DNA from: Penelope pileata
Lineage: Eukaryota > Chordata > Aves > Galliformes > Cracidae
Length of the DNA stretch: 64,000 nt
Assembly (NCBI GenBank): GCA_013396635.1
Contig: WBMW01000585.1
Location: forward strand, 497,576 to 561,575
Reading direction: 5' to 3'
The position numbers were made by a program, and so were the translations under genes. This document shows, in pieces, positions 62,961-64,000 of this stretch (the first letter of the stretch is position 1; each line of letters begins with the position of its first letter). The notes beneath the pieces were generated by a model, which saw only the letters and a program-made list of their open reading frames with translations, did no database searches and was not told the DNA's origin.

Positions 62961-63631
62961 GAAGATGGAAAACAGGGGAAAAACCCACCCATTATAGTAA
63001 TATCAGAGGTCTGATTGCTTTCCATTAACAAAGGCATCTGCAGACAACTGAAAACAACAAATGCTTCAGAGCTGTAGCAGCCAGGGCCAGCTTATGGCAT
63101 AGGCAATATAGGCAGCAGCTCAGGTTAAGAGTTCTGCGTGCAGTATTTGCAATGAGGTGAAAACTAAAGCAGAAGAGTGAAAAGAGGGGCCATGTCCTCC
63201 ACAGTCTCCCCTTGCATCCCTTGAGTTTTCCTGCCTCCAGGGGCCTATTCTGCTGTGGCCAAAAAATTACTGAGTTGCCAGCACAATGTCCAGATGCACA
63301 ACAGTCTGAGATGGATCTCCATCCCCTGTGCTCAAACCCAGCCACCTTACCTGTTTCTTAAAGCAGCCTGGGTCAGGGCTTTGAGGCCTGTAACAGGAGG
63401 GTGCAGAAAGGGGCAACCAGATGGACAGTTTCTCACCAAGGAGTAAAGTGAATGTGACAGATGCGAGGAGACAGCAAGAGCAAGAATTGTCATCGCTGGT
63501 GGTGGGCATGTTATTTGCGTGAGGGGAGATGAAGTGAGCAGCCAAAAGGCCATGTTGGAAGAGCTGGCCCTGCTGATACCTCATCCAGTCCTGCATGCAT
63601 GAGACTTTCCTTCCTCCTGAGACATGGCAGT
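62961..63631. other. Non-coding sequence before the minus-strand CR1
   Basis: Moderately GC-rich towards 63400. Minus-strand frames (106 and 109 codons) overlap in different frames and have no domain. Confidence 0.5.
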
Positions 63632-63890
63632 AATCATAGAATCATTTGAGTTGGAAGAGACCTTTAAAGACCATCTAGTCCAACTCCCTTGCAATGAACA
63701 GGGACACCTACATCTCCATCAGGTTGCTCAGAGCCCCCCAGCCTGACCCTGAATGTCTCCAGGGATGGGGCTTCCACCACCTCTCTGGGTAACCTGTGCC
63801 AGTGCTTCACCACCCCTACTGTAAAAAAAATTTTTCCTTATATCCAACCTAAATCTCCCCTCTTTTAGTTTGAAACCATTTCCCCTAGAA
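63632..63890 (-). mobile_element. CR1 LINE, 3' end, minus strand, 5'-truncated
   Basis: The element reads on the minus strand with its 3' tail at 63632. On the plus strand one sees AATCATAGAATCATTTGAG, GGAAGAGACCTTTAAAGACC and ATCTAGTCCAACTCCC. Then come the reverse complement of the CR1 ORF2 end and words such as TGAATGTCTCCAGGGATGG, CACCTCTCTGGGTAACC and TTTTAGTTTGAAACCATTTC. The minus-strand translation shows GNGFKLKEGRFRLDIRKNFF and then the frame-shifted SRGGEALAQVTQRGGGSPIP typical of decayed CR1. Its 3' UTR differs from the plus-strand copies, so it is a separate subfamily. The 5' limit near 63890 is approximate. Confidence 0.95.
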
Positions 63891-64000
63891 GTTAGACTGC
63901 ATAAACTGTCCTGGCTGTGCCATGCAGCTCTGCTGCTTACAAAGCCTTCCAAACTGTCACCAAATCAAACATGCCTAATGCTATTAATTTAGTTTCAAGA
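63891..64000. other. Non-coding end of window
   Basis: A short stretch after the CR1 with nothing recognisable. It may contain a few more decayed CR1 bases at its start. Confidence 0.4.

Noticed and set aside
1..64000. Bacterial or phage-type systems, CRISPR arrays, operons, tRNA or rRNA genes
   Set aside because: The sequence has vertebrate character (CR1 elements, AT-rich CpG-poor DNA). I found no regularly spaced repeats, no clover-leaf sequences and no rRNA signatures by eye.

Overview
This window looks like bird nuclear DNA, most likely from a galliform-like or other avian genome. The main evidence is four copies of the CR1 LINE, the dominant avian retrotransposon. They have typical 3' ends: a CR1 ORF2 C-terminus, then a GATGATCTCTAAGGTCCC-type block, then octamer tails of the ATTCTGTG kind. 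The base composition is AT-rich and CpG-poor, there are scattered mononucleotide tracts, and dense coding is absent, as expected of vertebrate intergenic or deep intronic sequence. The species cannot be fixed from the sequence alone. No bacterial, plasmid or phage features are present. Most of the longest open frames start at TTG or GTG and lack recognisable domains.

Layout. 1-4.36 kb is unannotated non-coding sequence. 4.36-4.67 kb is a diverged LTR-like repeat, and its better preserved sister lies at 23.51-23.84 kb with TG...CA ends and a 4-bp target duplication. 4.9-6.88 kb looks like a decayed retrocopy of an unidentified mRNA: broken open frames, then AATAAA, then an A-run. CR1 fragments lie at 10.05-10.48, 15.27-15.90 and 34.72-34.82 kb on the plus strand and at 63.63-63.89 kb on the minus strand. 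AT-rich and simple repeats occur at 22.36-22.48 kb (with a 14-bp direct repeat), 46.46-46.50 kb (CCATAT-type hexamers) and several homopolymer runs. A single N is at 37135.

Between the repeats, several AT-rich stretches are dense in homeodomain, POU, PBX, RFX, bZIP or SRF-like words. These are 12.56-13.83, 24.37-27.25, 28.65-29.35, 41.69-41.93, 44.08-44.18, 61.02-61.55 and 62.63-62.96 kb. They read like candidate conserved non-coding elements (enhancers). That is pattern recognition only; a cross-species alignment is needed to confirm it. One of them ends in a TATA box followed directly by a perfect CArg (SRF) box.

I found no confident protein-coding exon, tRNA, rRNA, snRNA, CRISPR array or new multi-gene system. 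The most promising items for a second look are the retrocopy at 4.9-6.88 kb, the paired hairpins in the LTR-like repeat at 23.7 kb, and the regulatory-looking clusters near 13, 25-29, 41.7 and 61-63 kb.
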